Shown here piece by piece: positions 10,851 to 22,412 of a stretch of 64,000 bases of DNA (its first letter is position 1; every line of letters begins with the position of its first letter). Source of the DNA: Rhyacophila brunnea (taxonomy: Eukaryota; Arthropoda; Insecta; Trichoptera; Rhyacophilidae); contig JAGYXB010000687.1 in the NCBI GenBank assembly GCA_022495005.1, positions 744,001 through 808,000 of the forward strand, written 5' to 3'. A program made the translations under genes and the position numbers. The notes beneath the pieces were generated by a model. It saw nothing but the letters and a program-made list of their open reading frames with translations. It was not told the origin of the DNA and did no database searches.

Positions 10851-11623
10851 TTAAGGGCGGACATGCTCAGCGTAGGTCAAAATTGAGCTTTTATTGCATT
10901 TTCAAAGCATGATCCCGGACATTCCTTAAACGTTGTAGATTATCTATTTATATAATTTTGAAGCCTTATTATCCTTTGTATTAAAATTTTATTTTAAACA
11001 TTTGATGACTGCATAAAGTATTTTTATTACATAAAATTGTATTCTTTTAAACCTCTCGCTCTAATGTTTTAGAATATAGTCATATTTCAGTACATGCATG
11101 TGCAGTGGTGTTAAAATGTTTTACATTTATTAATTTTTAAACGCATTTATAAAACCATTAGTATAATTTATGTCGACATTATTAGAGTGAAATATTTACG
11201 ATAAAAAATTATATTGATAATCTCTGTGATCCCAAATTTGACAAGAATTAGGCATTTTATTGTTCAAAAAATGGGCAAGATAAACACATTTGAAGATAAT
11301 TCTAAAGATACTTATTATAAGCTATGTCATTGACCATTCAAGTGTGATAAACATCCTACGAATAATGATTGCTTTATAATAATTATTGACCTAAGAATAA
11401 GAAAGTGTTTTTTTTGAAATACGTCATTTCTTTTGGCATTCCCCAGTGGTTAAGCTACAACATACGGCCATAGCCATAAATTGACAAACTATAATTGAAG
11501 TAAGGAGTAAAATGATTTTAACGCGCGTGTTCGAACATGTACCTAACCGATTTTTTGTAAACGGTGCTTTGAAAATGCAATAAAAGCTCCATTTTGACCT
11601 ACGCTGAGCATGTCCCCCCTTAA
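10851..11623. mobile_element. TTAA-flanked MITE (piggyBac-like), copy 1
   Basis: The element is bounded by TTAA at 10851-10854 and 11620-11623. Its ends are inverted repeats of ~65 bp: GGGCGGACATGCTCAGCGTA on the left, and GGGGGGACATGCTCAGCGTA on the right read inverted. Both then continue through caaaattgagcttttattgc-type sequence. The ~640-bp interior is AT-rich and non-coding. TTAA targets and G/C-run ends are features of piggyBac-type elements, but no transposase is present to confirm this. The left ~700 bp match each arm of the palindrome at 39381-40777. Confidence 0.85.
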
Positions 11624-13925
11624 GGCGTCAGACTTTCAAAGTAATGGGACACATTACTTATACAAAAATATCAAAAAACCCTGACAATTTTCTCTTTTTC
11701 AACTATATATTTCCATAAACGATCGTCTCTCGCTACCTATTTATATGATTTTAACATATACTTAAATAGTGGTGAGTTTTGAGCAACGTAAATCATTTAT
11801 CGTCGTTTTCACTACAGTTAATTTTCATTATAATAATCGGTAATCAATCGGTATAATAAAAATTATTATAAATATCTTACAGTGAATATTATTATATGTT
11901 GGGATAATAATTTATCAGAAAAACTGAACATGTGATATTTTATTCTTACACCTCCTGTTAAAAAAATCGTACTATCGCGCGCTTCGAATCAGTTCTCGTA
12001 AATTCTGCTTATTTCTCCAAGGGAGCTTTTATCGGCACTTGCGCGCACGGTTACTTCATAAAGTTGTTCGGATTCTTTGAAGTTGGTTGTGTTATATGTA
12101 CGTGGGTCCTATCATCATGCATCGCTCATTTTTTGGGGCCCGCATCGCACCGTCTCGATGTCGAGAGCTTTTGGTGAAGCTTAAAGCCCGTTCACGCTCC
12201 ACGGTGCGCGTGAAATTCCCACTGATTAACGCAATTTTACGGAGGTGCCTACAACTTACAATAACGGTAAAAGAAAGTTTGGTGAACTTGTATATTATTA
12301 TATTGGTTATTTCGAACATAATATTTTAATGTACATAATGTTAAAGTTATTGCCTTTCGTTCATGAATTTATACCACTTTTTATTTATGAAATTAATAAA
12401 TATAAATATCAAAGCCATCGCTATGGATCAAGGTTTTTAATCAGGGCACTTTATGACAGTCAGGCTATAGAATCAAAGTCTAACTAACCGTGCCGACTCC
12501 TCTCAATATTGAACGCACCTTACATTTACGTGACAAACTTTAATGCATATTATTATCATACAGGCGTAACTATTGAAAATATAATATTTTTTATTACGTG
12601 TATGAGATTAGTCCATATTTTTCCGTAGGTACTCGAAATCTGGCGTGAGGTAACCCAGTTTCTATTTATTTTGTGTTATAATATCTTTTTGAAGATTTTA
12701 AAGAAGAAGTTTAAAAAAATCATTGCAGAGGATATATTATATTATGTATATATCATAAACTAGGGGTTTGTGACGACTGATGGAAATTCAGTTTGTACTG
12801 TAATGTATGAGAGTTTTATTCAATTCTATAGCTATTGGTTTTAGTGTACTGGGTTTCATAGTTCTAAATTTAATCTTCCATACATTATATACACGGCGAG
12901 GTTCTTTTATTGCTCTACTTATAACAATATTTTTTAGGAAGGAGGAATGAAAATATCACATTTTCTCACTGTGTCAAAAAATGGATTTGACCAAATTTGA
13001 AAATTACCTCCCGATAATGTTTGTTAAGTACCAAGTAAGAAACTCTTAAGAGAAGAAAAGTCTTAAGAAGACAATTATTTAATTAACTATTTGAATAAAT
13101 AAAATTATTAAAAATAATAACTACTATAATATGTTAGGTTAAGTTAAAGATATAAATATAAGAAAGAGCAAAGGTTTAAAACAGTGTTATAAAGATCTAA
13201 TCACGACGGCACAATAGAAATACATAAATACTTTTACTTTGTGTCACCTTATAGTACCTTATACGACTGTTACATTATTTTGAATAAGCAATTACACCTA
13301 GTATGGCAAGATTGCTTTCTCGCCCGTAAGGAATTTCCACAATCAGCTCCATTCTACGTTTGGCGGTGTGCATTTGATCTGCTTACTCCAGCGGTTTCCG
13401 ATCTGCTTATCCCTCCTTTCCCCATTGGGATTCAGGATCTTTGAATGGATCTATAATGACAGGTCAAAAAGTATTGTAATCGACACATTAGTCGATCCAA
13501 TATTCATTGCCTTGCAGTTTTTAACTCTTGAATTAAAAACGATTTAATTGTCAACATTATCAATATATTATGTTGTATCCAGAAATAGTAAAACAACTTT
13601 TTAGATATTTTTTAATGTAAGTGCCTATCCATGGTTAATTAAATTTTATTATTATTAACCCTGCGGAATTCAGACTAGCATCGGTTATATTTTAGTGAAA
13701 TCTTAAGTGTCACCTAATGATTATACCAAATTATTTTGACGCGGTTCATCAAATCCTTTCGAGATATTGCCGCATCATACAACAATACATTACACGTCGC
13801 GTAAACTACTACGTAATGTTCGACGCTGAACTGTACCCACTATGACTATAATGAATGATATAAAGTTAGTTGAATAATTTATCATGCAGCAACATTAATT
13901 CTTGGTTTTTATACTTATATGTTCG
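11624..13925. other. No gene recognised; CpG-richer patch at 11960-12260
   Basis: Mostly AT-rich. The stretch 11960-12260 is richer in CpG and contains an arthropod initiator-like aatcagttc (11987-11995) and a donor-like cggtaaaag (12265-12273). This could mark a host promoter and first exon, but there is no TATA box at a convincing spacing and no recognisable coding sequence. Confidence 0.2.
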
Positions 13926-13930
13926 CATCC

Positions 13931-14085
13931 CATTGTAGTCTAGTACTTAAGGCGCTGGCCTTTCATCCTGGGTCTCTGGGTTTGATTCCCGGTAAGGTCA
14001 CAATGTATTTGCGTGATTTTTTCAAAACTTTTCAAAGTTTGTGATTGTTTCACTTATATGACTAATTACACTACTGTTTTACTAC
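13931..14085 (+). mobile_element. tRNA-derived SINE, family 2, truncated
   Basis: Head ttgtagtctagtacttaagg, then cgctggcc, with B box GGTTTGATTCC (13979-13989) and the family junction ccggtaaggtcacaatgta. The body is short and diverged (gtttgtgattgtttcac). The 3' end is indistinct. Confidence 0.65.
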
Positions 14086-14489
14086 ATTATTTTCATTGGG
14101 ATCCATGGCTCTTTGCAGTCTTAATAAAAATAGATTATACAAACAATAACAAAACGTATTAAAAATTGTGTTTAAATTGAATTGGAAGAATATAATGTTA
14201 TACGGAGTTAAGATATGTAGGTAATTAAAAATAAGTAAAACGCAATTCAGTCTAAGTATTGAACTATTGAAAATAAAAATAACTGATTTATTTACATAAC
14301 AAACAGTGGTGGAGTGCATAATATAATAGTGCCGGACTTCTGTTTAAAATAAACAATTATCAACCTCCCTCCACCTGTCACGTTTCCTAAAGCATATTTT
14401 TTTTCAATATTTCGTATTTTCGTATTTCAATATTATATGGTTAGGTACCTACACAAAATTTCAAGATGACGATGATTATTGATATACCT

Positions 14490-14789
14490 TCATAAAAAAA
14501 GACATAACACTTTCATCACTGTGATTGGTGCTCTTTTTTTCTGCGTATGCGCGTCTGTGGGTTCGTGGATGACCGTTTCTTTCTGAGCCATTTTTAAATA
14601 TAGGTAATCAGTTTCCAATGTTGAATGTTTGGACTTTTGTGAACATTTAAAATTAAAAATAGGCTGCTCGACTCCATCGCTCACAGCGGCGATTTTCATT
14701 GACGCTGACGACGCAATCGATTCGTCAGTAAATTTTAAAAGGCAGTCGAAACGATTCAAATCAGTCATGCTATTATTAAATTTTACCAA
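14490..14789 (-). other. Unassigned 99-codon ORF
   Basis: A minus-strand ORF of mixed, protein-like composition in an AT-rich region. It contains Cys, Asp and Lys-rich stretches but no motif I recognise. A 66-codon ORF overlaps on the other strand. CpG density is locally higher (14680-14770). It could be a host exon or chance. Nothing upstream or downstream extends it. Confidence 0.15.
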
Positions 14790-14829
14790 AGTTTATAAAA
14801 AAGATACGTACGTATTTCTCACAAAATGA

Positions 14830-15960
14830 GTATATTAAAGAAATCACCGTAACTAACATCGAAACCTTATAATATAACCACTCAGATGGATAAGTACATA
14901 CTTGTAGGTACGCAAAAAAATCCGCTAATAATATTACGAGTCATTAGTCTCATTACTGTAATGTTCAATAATATGTATTTGGATTGCATAGAGACATGGT
15001 TATTTTTACAAGGAACGTTGGTAGTTGGAATAGGTATATGGATTTTAATTTTTATCATCGGGGGAGGGGGTTCAAAACAGTAAGTCCCTCTGGCCTCCAA
15101 GTCTCCAAGACCACCACTGATCACTGATAATATCAATCTTCCAAAATGTCCATATATATCAGTCTTTTGTTAGATATATTTTCTAAATTTCTGTCTAATT
15201 TTATTAAACGAATTAAGAAATGATAAATTTTACAAAACCATTTTTTTAATTCTTAACAAACACGACAAAGACATGTCTTCAATACATTTTCAAAGAAATA
15301 TGATATAAATTTTCTTTTTTCTATGACAAAAGAATAAACTGTATGGGGAGGGTACTTTTTCATTGAATACATTGAACGGTGCATGTTATAAAACAGTTTG
15401 AAAAACGCTGGCGTAGCCGTTGAGGAACGATAGAACGAGGCGCCCTTTTGAAGTCCGCTTGTCTCCGGCCCTTTGTGGAGAATCTACCGGCGGAATTTTC
15501 ATCTCGCTCGGCTTACCTTGGTCCTTCCTAGCCTCGCGTCACAGGTAAACAAATTGCTTTACTACTAGAATAACTATCATGTATTAAGATACTTGGATGT
15601 GTGCAAAGTAAAGATTTTTCAAACTAATATAAGCTAAAATTATCACAATAATGTAAAACAAATAAATATGTGCGATCACTTTTTAATACATATGCTTTTC
15701 ATAAATAAATTTAATATACAAAACGTAACTACACACCTCTAATTAATTGATAAATTTAAGATTTAAGCATGAATATTCGTTAGCAGGGTTATAGTAATTT
15801 CGATGTTTAATATCGATAATCTGTAGAGTGGTATAAAAATGTACCATAGTAGACGGCCCATGTCGTTATCACTGTCGTTGTCGTTGTGATTGTCATTGTC
15901 GGCCTCACATAGGGGATACCAGGTTCAGACCGAGTGAGGTCACAAACAGTGTTGCCTACT
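14830..15960. other. No gene; two isolated hAT-like termini and a SINE scrap
   Basis: A block ending ccaagaccaccactg (15105-15119) and another ending acagtttgaaaaacgctg (15393-15410) each look like the right end of a hAT element. No matching left ends were found. A GTCGTT-type simple repeat (15862-15898) leads into a diverged SINE family-2 head (about 15900-15945) with ggttcagaccgagtgaggtc. Confidence 0.35.
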
Positions 15961-15962
15961 TA

Positions 15963-16050
15963 ACTGACAAACACAAAACTATCCTATATAATATATAGCA
16001 TAGTTTTGTGTTTGTCAGTGTCTTTGTGTCTTACTATATTATAGTAAGAC
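15963..16050. repeat. Two adjacent short inverted repeats
   Basis: A perfect 20-bp inverted repeat (actgacaaacacaaaactat at 15963-15982 and its complement at 16000-16019) has a 17-bp AT loop. It is followed by a second perfect hairpin at 16028-16050 (gtcttactat / atagtaagac, 3-bp loop). No other copies were seen. It may be the remnant of a tiny MITE. Confidence 0.6.
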
Positions 16051-18780
16051 AATAAGCCGAATGACAGAAAAATTGCTAGAATTTCCCAAAATTCATAAAT
16101 TTTGAGAAAACGTCATAAATATGTTTTTTTATAAAATTAATGCACTTAGAAGTCTAGTCATTATTTTGTAAATAATATTTATTTTATTTATTAGATATAC
16201 CGTATAAAAATTAAGATATTAATTGTAAATCAAATGTGGTATAATATTCCAGCTTTATTATGAGAAGTTTTAAGCATTTTGCGGTGCTACACAATAATTC
16301 AAAGAGCACTGTATAATTTTTATTACAAATATTAGTTTTTTTCTGAAATAAAGATAACGAAAATAAATTATGAGTGTCTATTATAATAGGCGGTCAACTA
16401 GTTTTTTTTTTTGATAAATCGTATAATGGGTAACAACCATAATTACCTGCAATATTTTCTTATTGGATTTATAATAATAGCTTTCTGCATTTATTTTAAT
16501 TACTTAAAATTATATTAATATGCATAGTAGTCACACAATAATTATATAATCAATAAAACAATTTGATATTGCTGAATGTGAATTAAACATACAGATACTT
16601 CGAAAACACTTAATGAAACTTTGATGTCATAACGCATCTCGTTTTTTATAGAATGTTTAAAAAGACTTTAAAGACATAAAGGAATATCCCACGGCGTTGG
16701 ATTGAATATAAGGTGTGGAAGCATTTTTATTCGGAGACACATCTCTGTTTCGATAATTAATTCTAGGAATGGATTTTTTAAACTATCCCAGCGGTTATTG
16801 TGTATGTATAACCGAGAAGACATTCACGTATAGTTAAAATTTAATAGTATTTGTGATATATTACATAAAAGGTGTCTGAAGTTTGTATAATAAAGATAGT
16901 ATATTATACAAATTAATGGTGTTACTGCACTAACTTAAGCAATAAATTACGACAAATATTACATATTGATAAATTTATACGTTTATATTATTAATTCTTA
17001 AATATTTTTATTTAAACGGCTGCATATATATCTCCTTAAAATCGCTGTGAAATCTTTCACGTAATAGTTAATATCTGAATAACTCAATTAATAGAACAAA
17101 TTATTACATAATGTACTGAATAATTTAGGGTGAGTACTATATTATATACATATTTTCGAGCACCTTATTTGTAATCGTTCAAGGAAGTAAGTAAGACATC
17201 AATTATCTTGGGAAGGCTTAGTTGGCATGCCAACAGCGAATTTAAATTGAATCTAAGAGCGTATTCATTTTTACATGCGCCAAATTAACATAATCCTTTG
17301 GTAAACACAACGTATGTACTACCCATATCTCTATGAAAGCTAAATCCTCTATGTATGTATACAGAGTGACTGCCACTTACAGAGAGTTAAGGTAAAAGAA
17401 AATTGAAAGTACATAACGTCTTGTAACAGTTGAAGAAACATAGATACCTATTCTAAAAAAATACTAAAAACCAAGTTAACTACATGGATAAATTATTTCC
17501 GAAAATTATAAGTTGAATACATATTACAAGTTATTGTTTTCTTTTTAATATTATCGACTGATGACTGTTTGTGTACATAGAAAGATGAGTATTTTTACCC
17601 GTTTTTACTTATAATATAATCTAATATAATTTTACTATACATGGAATAAGATACCCAATGGAAAATACATATAATATGACTGTATACATTCCCTATTATA
17701 TATACATGATACTGTAACTAATTACTACGAAGGTGCTAAATAAATAATAAATAAATAAATTAGAGGCAGTCAACAGTCCTTATGGCTTCTGTTCACCTAA
17801 ATATTTACTAACTCTTAGCGCATCATTCTAAAAAACTGTCTGGTATATTTATTCGAAGGCCTCCACGAAATACTCATCGTCCATCGTGGGAATTTTAATA
17901 TGCCACCAGGCAAACTAAAATCTACTGGGAAAAGTTACTTGTTATAATGTCTCACCATCATCAATAAATAGTCAAGCCTTAATCCAATGATAATTGAAGA
18001 CCTCTGCATTGCTCAGTACACTTAAGTTTCTAGCTCACTATAAATCGGCTTGGTATTAGGAGGTGATTTTCATGCTTATTGAACACCACTGTGTAATAGC
18101 GTTTATAGCCATTTATGGTATAGCGCAAAATTTTGTAAATATGATATTGTTGATTTTTGTAAGATATGATGTTGAGAAAGTCTAATTATTTCAATTATAT
18201 TTAGGTAATACTATGCTAAATGAAGTGGTCCAGATTAATAATTTTGTTAAATTTCGATTACTTAGTCACATTTAAAAGTATATGCAAAGATATTGGTACC
18301 ACTCGGTTCTGCGTTTGCATTCAAAATTCCAGTACATAATTAGAATATTTACTATTTATCAGGTGCTGATGAATACAGATGACGGATGAGGCCAAGACCT
18401 ATATACTCATAATTTTGTAAAGACAGAAAAAAAAAATAAGTGAAATAACGAATCAGGATATGTTTTCAATATACTTCCTTACTTACCTCACCCTGTCACG
18501 TTCCAGCATCGCGGTATAGGTCATGCACAAGATTGCAACAATACCCACGTACAGTATACCTAATTCTCACAACTCTACTACAATATTGTACTTGCAGCGC
18601 GTAGATCATGTTTGTAGCAAGATTGCAGGGTGAGTTGAGAGTGACGGTGACATTCATTTGGCACTGCAGGTTTCAAATTTCAATACCAATAATATACAAG
18701 ATGAAAATATTTTAAATTTTGCATCATCATTGACAGATACAAGTATCGAAAAATCAGCTTAGATTGGTTACAACGTGGAA
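16051..18780. other. No gene recognised
   Basis: Long AT-rich stretch with a TAAA-type low-complexity run at 17737-17760. No tRNA-like boxes, terminal inverted repeats or protein-like ORFs. Confidence 0.5.
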
Positions 18781-19838
18781 GTAGGCATGCCACGAACAAT
18801 AATAAGCCGGCTGGCACATCACAACTCCCCTTGTGTGCCTGACGGCCATAAATCAAAACTTCCGAGACCTACCGGCGAATGTTGCATGATACAACCTCGC
18901 ACATCTGCCTAGCGACATCGACATTCGACATTCGCCGCGCATCGCTGCTGCCGCATTTACGCGTACCCCGAAACAATGACATTAATATGGACGAATCATT
19001 TGGGAATAAAAATGACACTCACTTTTTTGTCGGGTCTGCCGAATGGCATAATCTGTTCTAATGCCACTGCAATAAAGGTGATACTTCTATAAACTCCCGA
19101 TGCTTTAAAGTCGGGTCTGCCGAACGGTTCGGTTCGAACGAGTTCGATCGAATGAACATTGGCACTAGAAACACTATTCTAACGCCACTACAATAAAGGT
19201 GATATTGCTATAAATTCCCGATGCGTGATATCACTGATGTCGCATAATGGAAATTGCGTGACGTCTACCTATACATGCGAATGCGCAAATTTACTTGCTA
19301 GCTACTGTATTGAATGCGTCGTCCATTAAAAATGTCATTGCCCCGAAACGTCAAAATATTATTCTTTAGCTAGACAACGCATTGTGCAAATGTCGTTGTG
19401 CATCATCAGACGCGGAAACAGCGATTATTATGTATTGGTACCGCAGACATTTAAGTAGAAGGCGAAAATATTGGATTCATCCGTCAATTAAGCATATATC
19501 GATACACAGTGCATCCTTTACCGCAGCAGAATTCTCCCATCTGCCATTTTTGTCGATGTACGGAGAAACGTCAAACGCGGCGACAGTCCGGAGAGAAATG
19601 GCCGATTGTGCAGCTGTGCGCATGCGCGGAGTCAATATTTGTCTATATCGACATGCAGGCTCTAGCAAACGCAACTCGACGCATGCGACAGCGGCATATT
19701 TTTTTCAAGCGTCGCAGTTGCATCGGCCAATCTGCGAAGCTCCATTTGATAACGTTTTTTTCTTGGTTTACGATGACGTCACATCGACGAATTCATCATA
19801 AGACGCATGCGGCGAGTTCTGATGTGCGAGCCCTCTTA
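18781..19838. other. CpG-rich island with overlapping unassigned ORFs
   Basis: Marked local rise in CpG and G+C against a strongly AT-rich background (cgacattcgccgcgcatcg at about 18923, cgcatgcgcgg at about 19619). Plus-strand ORFs of 139 codons (19382-19801) and 137 codons (19509-19922) overlap in different frames and a 65-codon ORF lies opposite, which is expected when G+C rises. None has a recognisable domain. It could be a host promoter or 5' exon, or an unrecognised transposon end. Confidence 0.3.
19029..19222 (+). repeat. Diverged local tandem duplication
   Basis: Two words are each duplicated: gtcgggtctgccgaa at 19029 and 19110, and a ~51-bp block of ctattctaacgcc type followed by caataaaggtgat...cccgatgc at 19053 and 19174. 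The differing spacing (81 and 121 bp) means an indel separates the units. About eight mismatches over 51 bp show it is not recent. Confidence 0.7.
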
Positions 19839-20015
19839 GGTACAAGTCGGTTATGGGGAATAAAGCGGCAAACACATTTTGAAAATAGCCGATATACAGG
19901 ATTATTTGTTAGGTTGGTTTAGTTTAGGTTAGGTTAGGTTAACCTAACAAATAATCCAGTGTATCGACTATTTTCAAAATGTTTTTGCCGCTGTATTCCC
20001 GATAACCGACTGTAT
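19839..20015. mobile_element. Foldback MITE with TTAGG core, degraded second copy
   Basis: Left arm begins GGTACAAGTCGGTTATGGGG. The right arm, inverted, reads ACAGTCGGTTATCGGGAATA. Both continue through cattttgaaaatag and ggattatttgttagg, matching the element at 2938-3136. The loop (19909-19938) is six pentamers in register: TTAGG TTGGT TTAGT, then TTAGG three times. The outermost bases have decayed and no TSD is visible. Confidence 0.75.
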
Positions 20016-20739
20016 TTAATTGGACAGATATTCCCTTTTAACATTTTTGTTGTATATCGAGTCGATTTGTAAGTTAAGCTGTGATTGGGTAATATTATGA
20101 ACTAGGAGTATCCATTTTATAATATTGAGTGGGATACTATTCATGTATTAATCTATGGCGTAGATCTGATATTTTCGTTACACAAATGTAAAAAAAAACA
20201 GCTCTATTTACTGGCCCATTCTATCTCATGTATATAGTTTCAAACCAATATATGAAGTCACTATAAGTTGTAATCACTTTAGTTTTAAATAATATTGTAA
20301 TGGAGGCGTACGGAGTCGTCTATATAATTTTTCAATTAAAATCTATGCTATACTTTTAAAGGATAATATCACCATATTCAAAAGTATAAACGAAGCCATT
20401 TCAATAAATCGAAATGGGATAATCTCATAACGACTCGTATTGAATAATTTTATGTAAAAGATTTAAGTAGGATTGGTCATAAATTATCGCAAAAGTGCTT
20501 TGCGTGTTCATTGGATTTACGTTTAATATAATATATAAAGGTGGTGTGTAAGTACCTATGAGATTATGTTACAGGTAAATGTAACACAAATTGTTTAATT
20601 AACTCGTAAGGAAAAATCATTTTATTAACAGTGCTTGCAAAAACTTGCATTAATATTCGTGGGGTTACTGCTAAAGTCTTGAAATCATGCTTTATGTGAA
20701 TTTTCTATATAATATCGGATGGCGTTGAATTTGTTTTCT

Positions 20740-21150
20740 AGCCACAGAACAGATAATAAATAGAATACCGATAGGCTATATTCAATACGCCGCATCTTGA
20801 TGCAGGGTTTTGAATGTGTGAGTGTCCTACGAAAATGAAGTACGCATTATGCACGTGCAATAGTGTGTGTAATGCCGGGTCCACACTGGCAACATGTCGC
20901 CGGCAACCTCGTTAAATTTTACGATAATTATCATACGTATCGTAAAATTTAACGACGTTGCCGGCGACATGTTGCCAGTGTGGACCCGGCATAATACACC
21001 AACATTAAATGAGCGTAAATGGATAAACCGAGAGCAGTTTTCAGTATTCGACGTAAAACGTATTCTTGACACGTGTGTAAGCTTAGCCCGGATTCTTCCT
21101 TACTCGAGTCGGTTACCTGCTATCGCCTTACCCGTTATGTATTTCAGTTC
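20740..21150 (+). repeat. Interspersed repeat R20, copy 1, split by a MITE
   Basis: It aligns with the reverse complement of 51245-51535 (and beyond, to about 50705) through cacagaacagat, ttgaatgt, gagtgtcctacgaaaatga, gcattatgcacgtgcaatag, ttcttgacacgtgt and cccggattcttcctt. The match is continuous except for the 119-bp insertion at 20873-20991. The repeat is non-coding and of unknown class. Confidence 0.8.
20873..20991. mobile_element. 119-bp PIF/Harbinger-type MITE, almost pure palindrome, TAA TSD
   Basis: Flanked by TAA (20870-20872 and 20992-20994). The arms (TGCCGGGTCCACACTGGCAA onward, ~54 bp each) are almost perfectly inverted with only a few loop bases around ttatca. A 3-bp TWA-type TSD is the hallmark of PIF/Harbinger. 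The paralogous repeat at 51245-51535 lacks the insertion and has a single TAA (TTA on the plus strand, 51399-51401), confirming the boundaries. The ORFs across it are artefacts. Confidence 0.9.
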
Positions 21151-21970
21151 CCATTATTTTTGAGTTCCCTGTTTTCTAGCATACATATTATTATTTATAT
21201 ACCTAGGTATGGAAACATAATTCATTGTTAAGTTTTAATACCTAAATTATCGATTTACCAACTGTTATCAGTTTTTTTAACGATATATCACACATATGAG
21301 AATTATACACAGTTATGAAATTGATTTTTAATTTTATGAAAAAGACATGAGATTAAAATACGCTTTCTTACCACGAAAAAACAACCACAGGGTAGTTACG
21401 ATTTGAATCGGATTCTCGCTAGCTCGGTTGAAGTATGACTGATTCCTTCTCAGGTATAGGTATTAAGAACATCATAGCGTCATTAGTCGCTTTCGCTGGA
21501 ATCGCGGCGCGAATTTAATTCAAAAAATCAAACTTGCTCTGCTTTAGTAATTCGTCACGATTATAATAACAGATCGATTTACACTGGTCTTACCAATGTA
21601 GTACTATGATCAGGTAACCAAAAAAATAATTAGAACTGGCTTACCCTGCTGGGTGTGGTATAACAGGCTACGGATGTCAAGTGTGGAAAAATATGGGATA
21701 AACTTAAACACATGTTAAAGAATGTGTTAATTTCATTAGTTATATCTGTATGAAAATAATATGGATTAAAGTTTGTTACGTAAAAAATGTAACTTACATT
21801 TATTAATGAAGGCAGTCAGTCAGCATGCTTTGTTAAACTTGGATTTTATGGTATGACCGTCATAAACCACCCTGTTTCAAAATCTTCGTCCATGGCGATA
21901 TCTTTTAGATGTATATTTATTAATCTGTTCTGCCATTACGGCGATAATACTATTTATATGAAAATAATTC
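21151..21970. other. No gene recognised
   Basis: AT-rich; no supported features. Confidence 0.5.
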
Positions 21971-21978
21971 ATTTAGAC

Positions 21979-22412
21979 CAGGGGTAGTCAACCTTTTTAT
22001 ACATGCCGCCCACTTTGTATCTCTGTTAGTAGTACAATTTTCTAACCGCCCACCGGTTCCACAGTAATGGTGATTTATAAAGTAATTTTATTTAAAAACA
22101 TGTATAAACCAGAGTTACAGTAAGTTAAAGCATATAATAATAATTACTTACCAAATACTTTATGTCAGACTTTCGCTAAGTTTGGTAGAATAAATCTTTA
22201 TCAAACAACTTACTGTAGTTAAATCTATCTTTTTATTTATACTTTGCATACATAGAACCATGAAGTCTGATGACATTACATTTAATTAATTAAATTATTA
22301 ACGAGATCCCCGAGGCTGGTGCATGATGGAAATGTTTTTAAAACTTCTACCGCCCACCATAAAGGCTGGAACGCCCACTAGTGGGTGGTAGGGACCAGGT
22401 TAACTACCCCTG
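21979..22412. mobile_element. Non-autonomous hAT element, 8-bp TSD
   Basis: Exact 8-bp TSD atttagac (21971-21978 and 22413-22420). Terminal inverted repeats are CAGGGGTAGTCAACCT on the left and CAGGGGTAGTTAACCT on the right read inverted. Subterminal words (ccgcccac, tagtgggtggtaggg) are also inverted relatives. At 434 bp with no ORF it is a MITE. Intact ends and TSD imply a fairly recent insertion. Confidence 0.93.

Noticed and set aside
14304..15119. hAT element bounded by CAGTGGTGG and CCACCACTG
   Set aside because: Only the first nine bases match and the flanking octamers (ataacaaa, atcactga) differ, so the two ends probably belong to different elements.
19382..19922. Two long overlapping plus-strand ORFs as a real gene
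   Set aside because: They overlap in different frames within a CpG-rich patch where stops are rarer; neither has a recognisable domain or codon pattern.
20827..21163. Overlapping 81- and 89-codon ORFs on both strands
   Set aside because: Both are generated by the near-perfect palindrome of the Harbinger-type MITE, which reads similarly on either strand.
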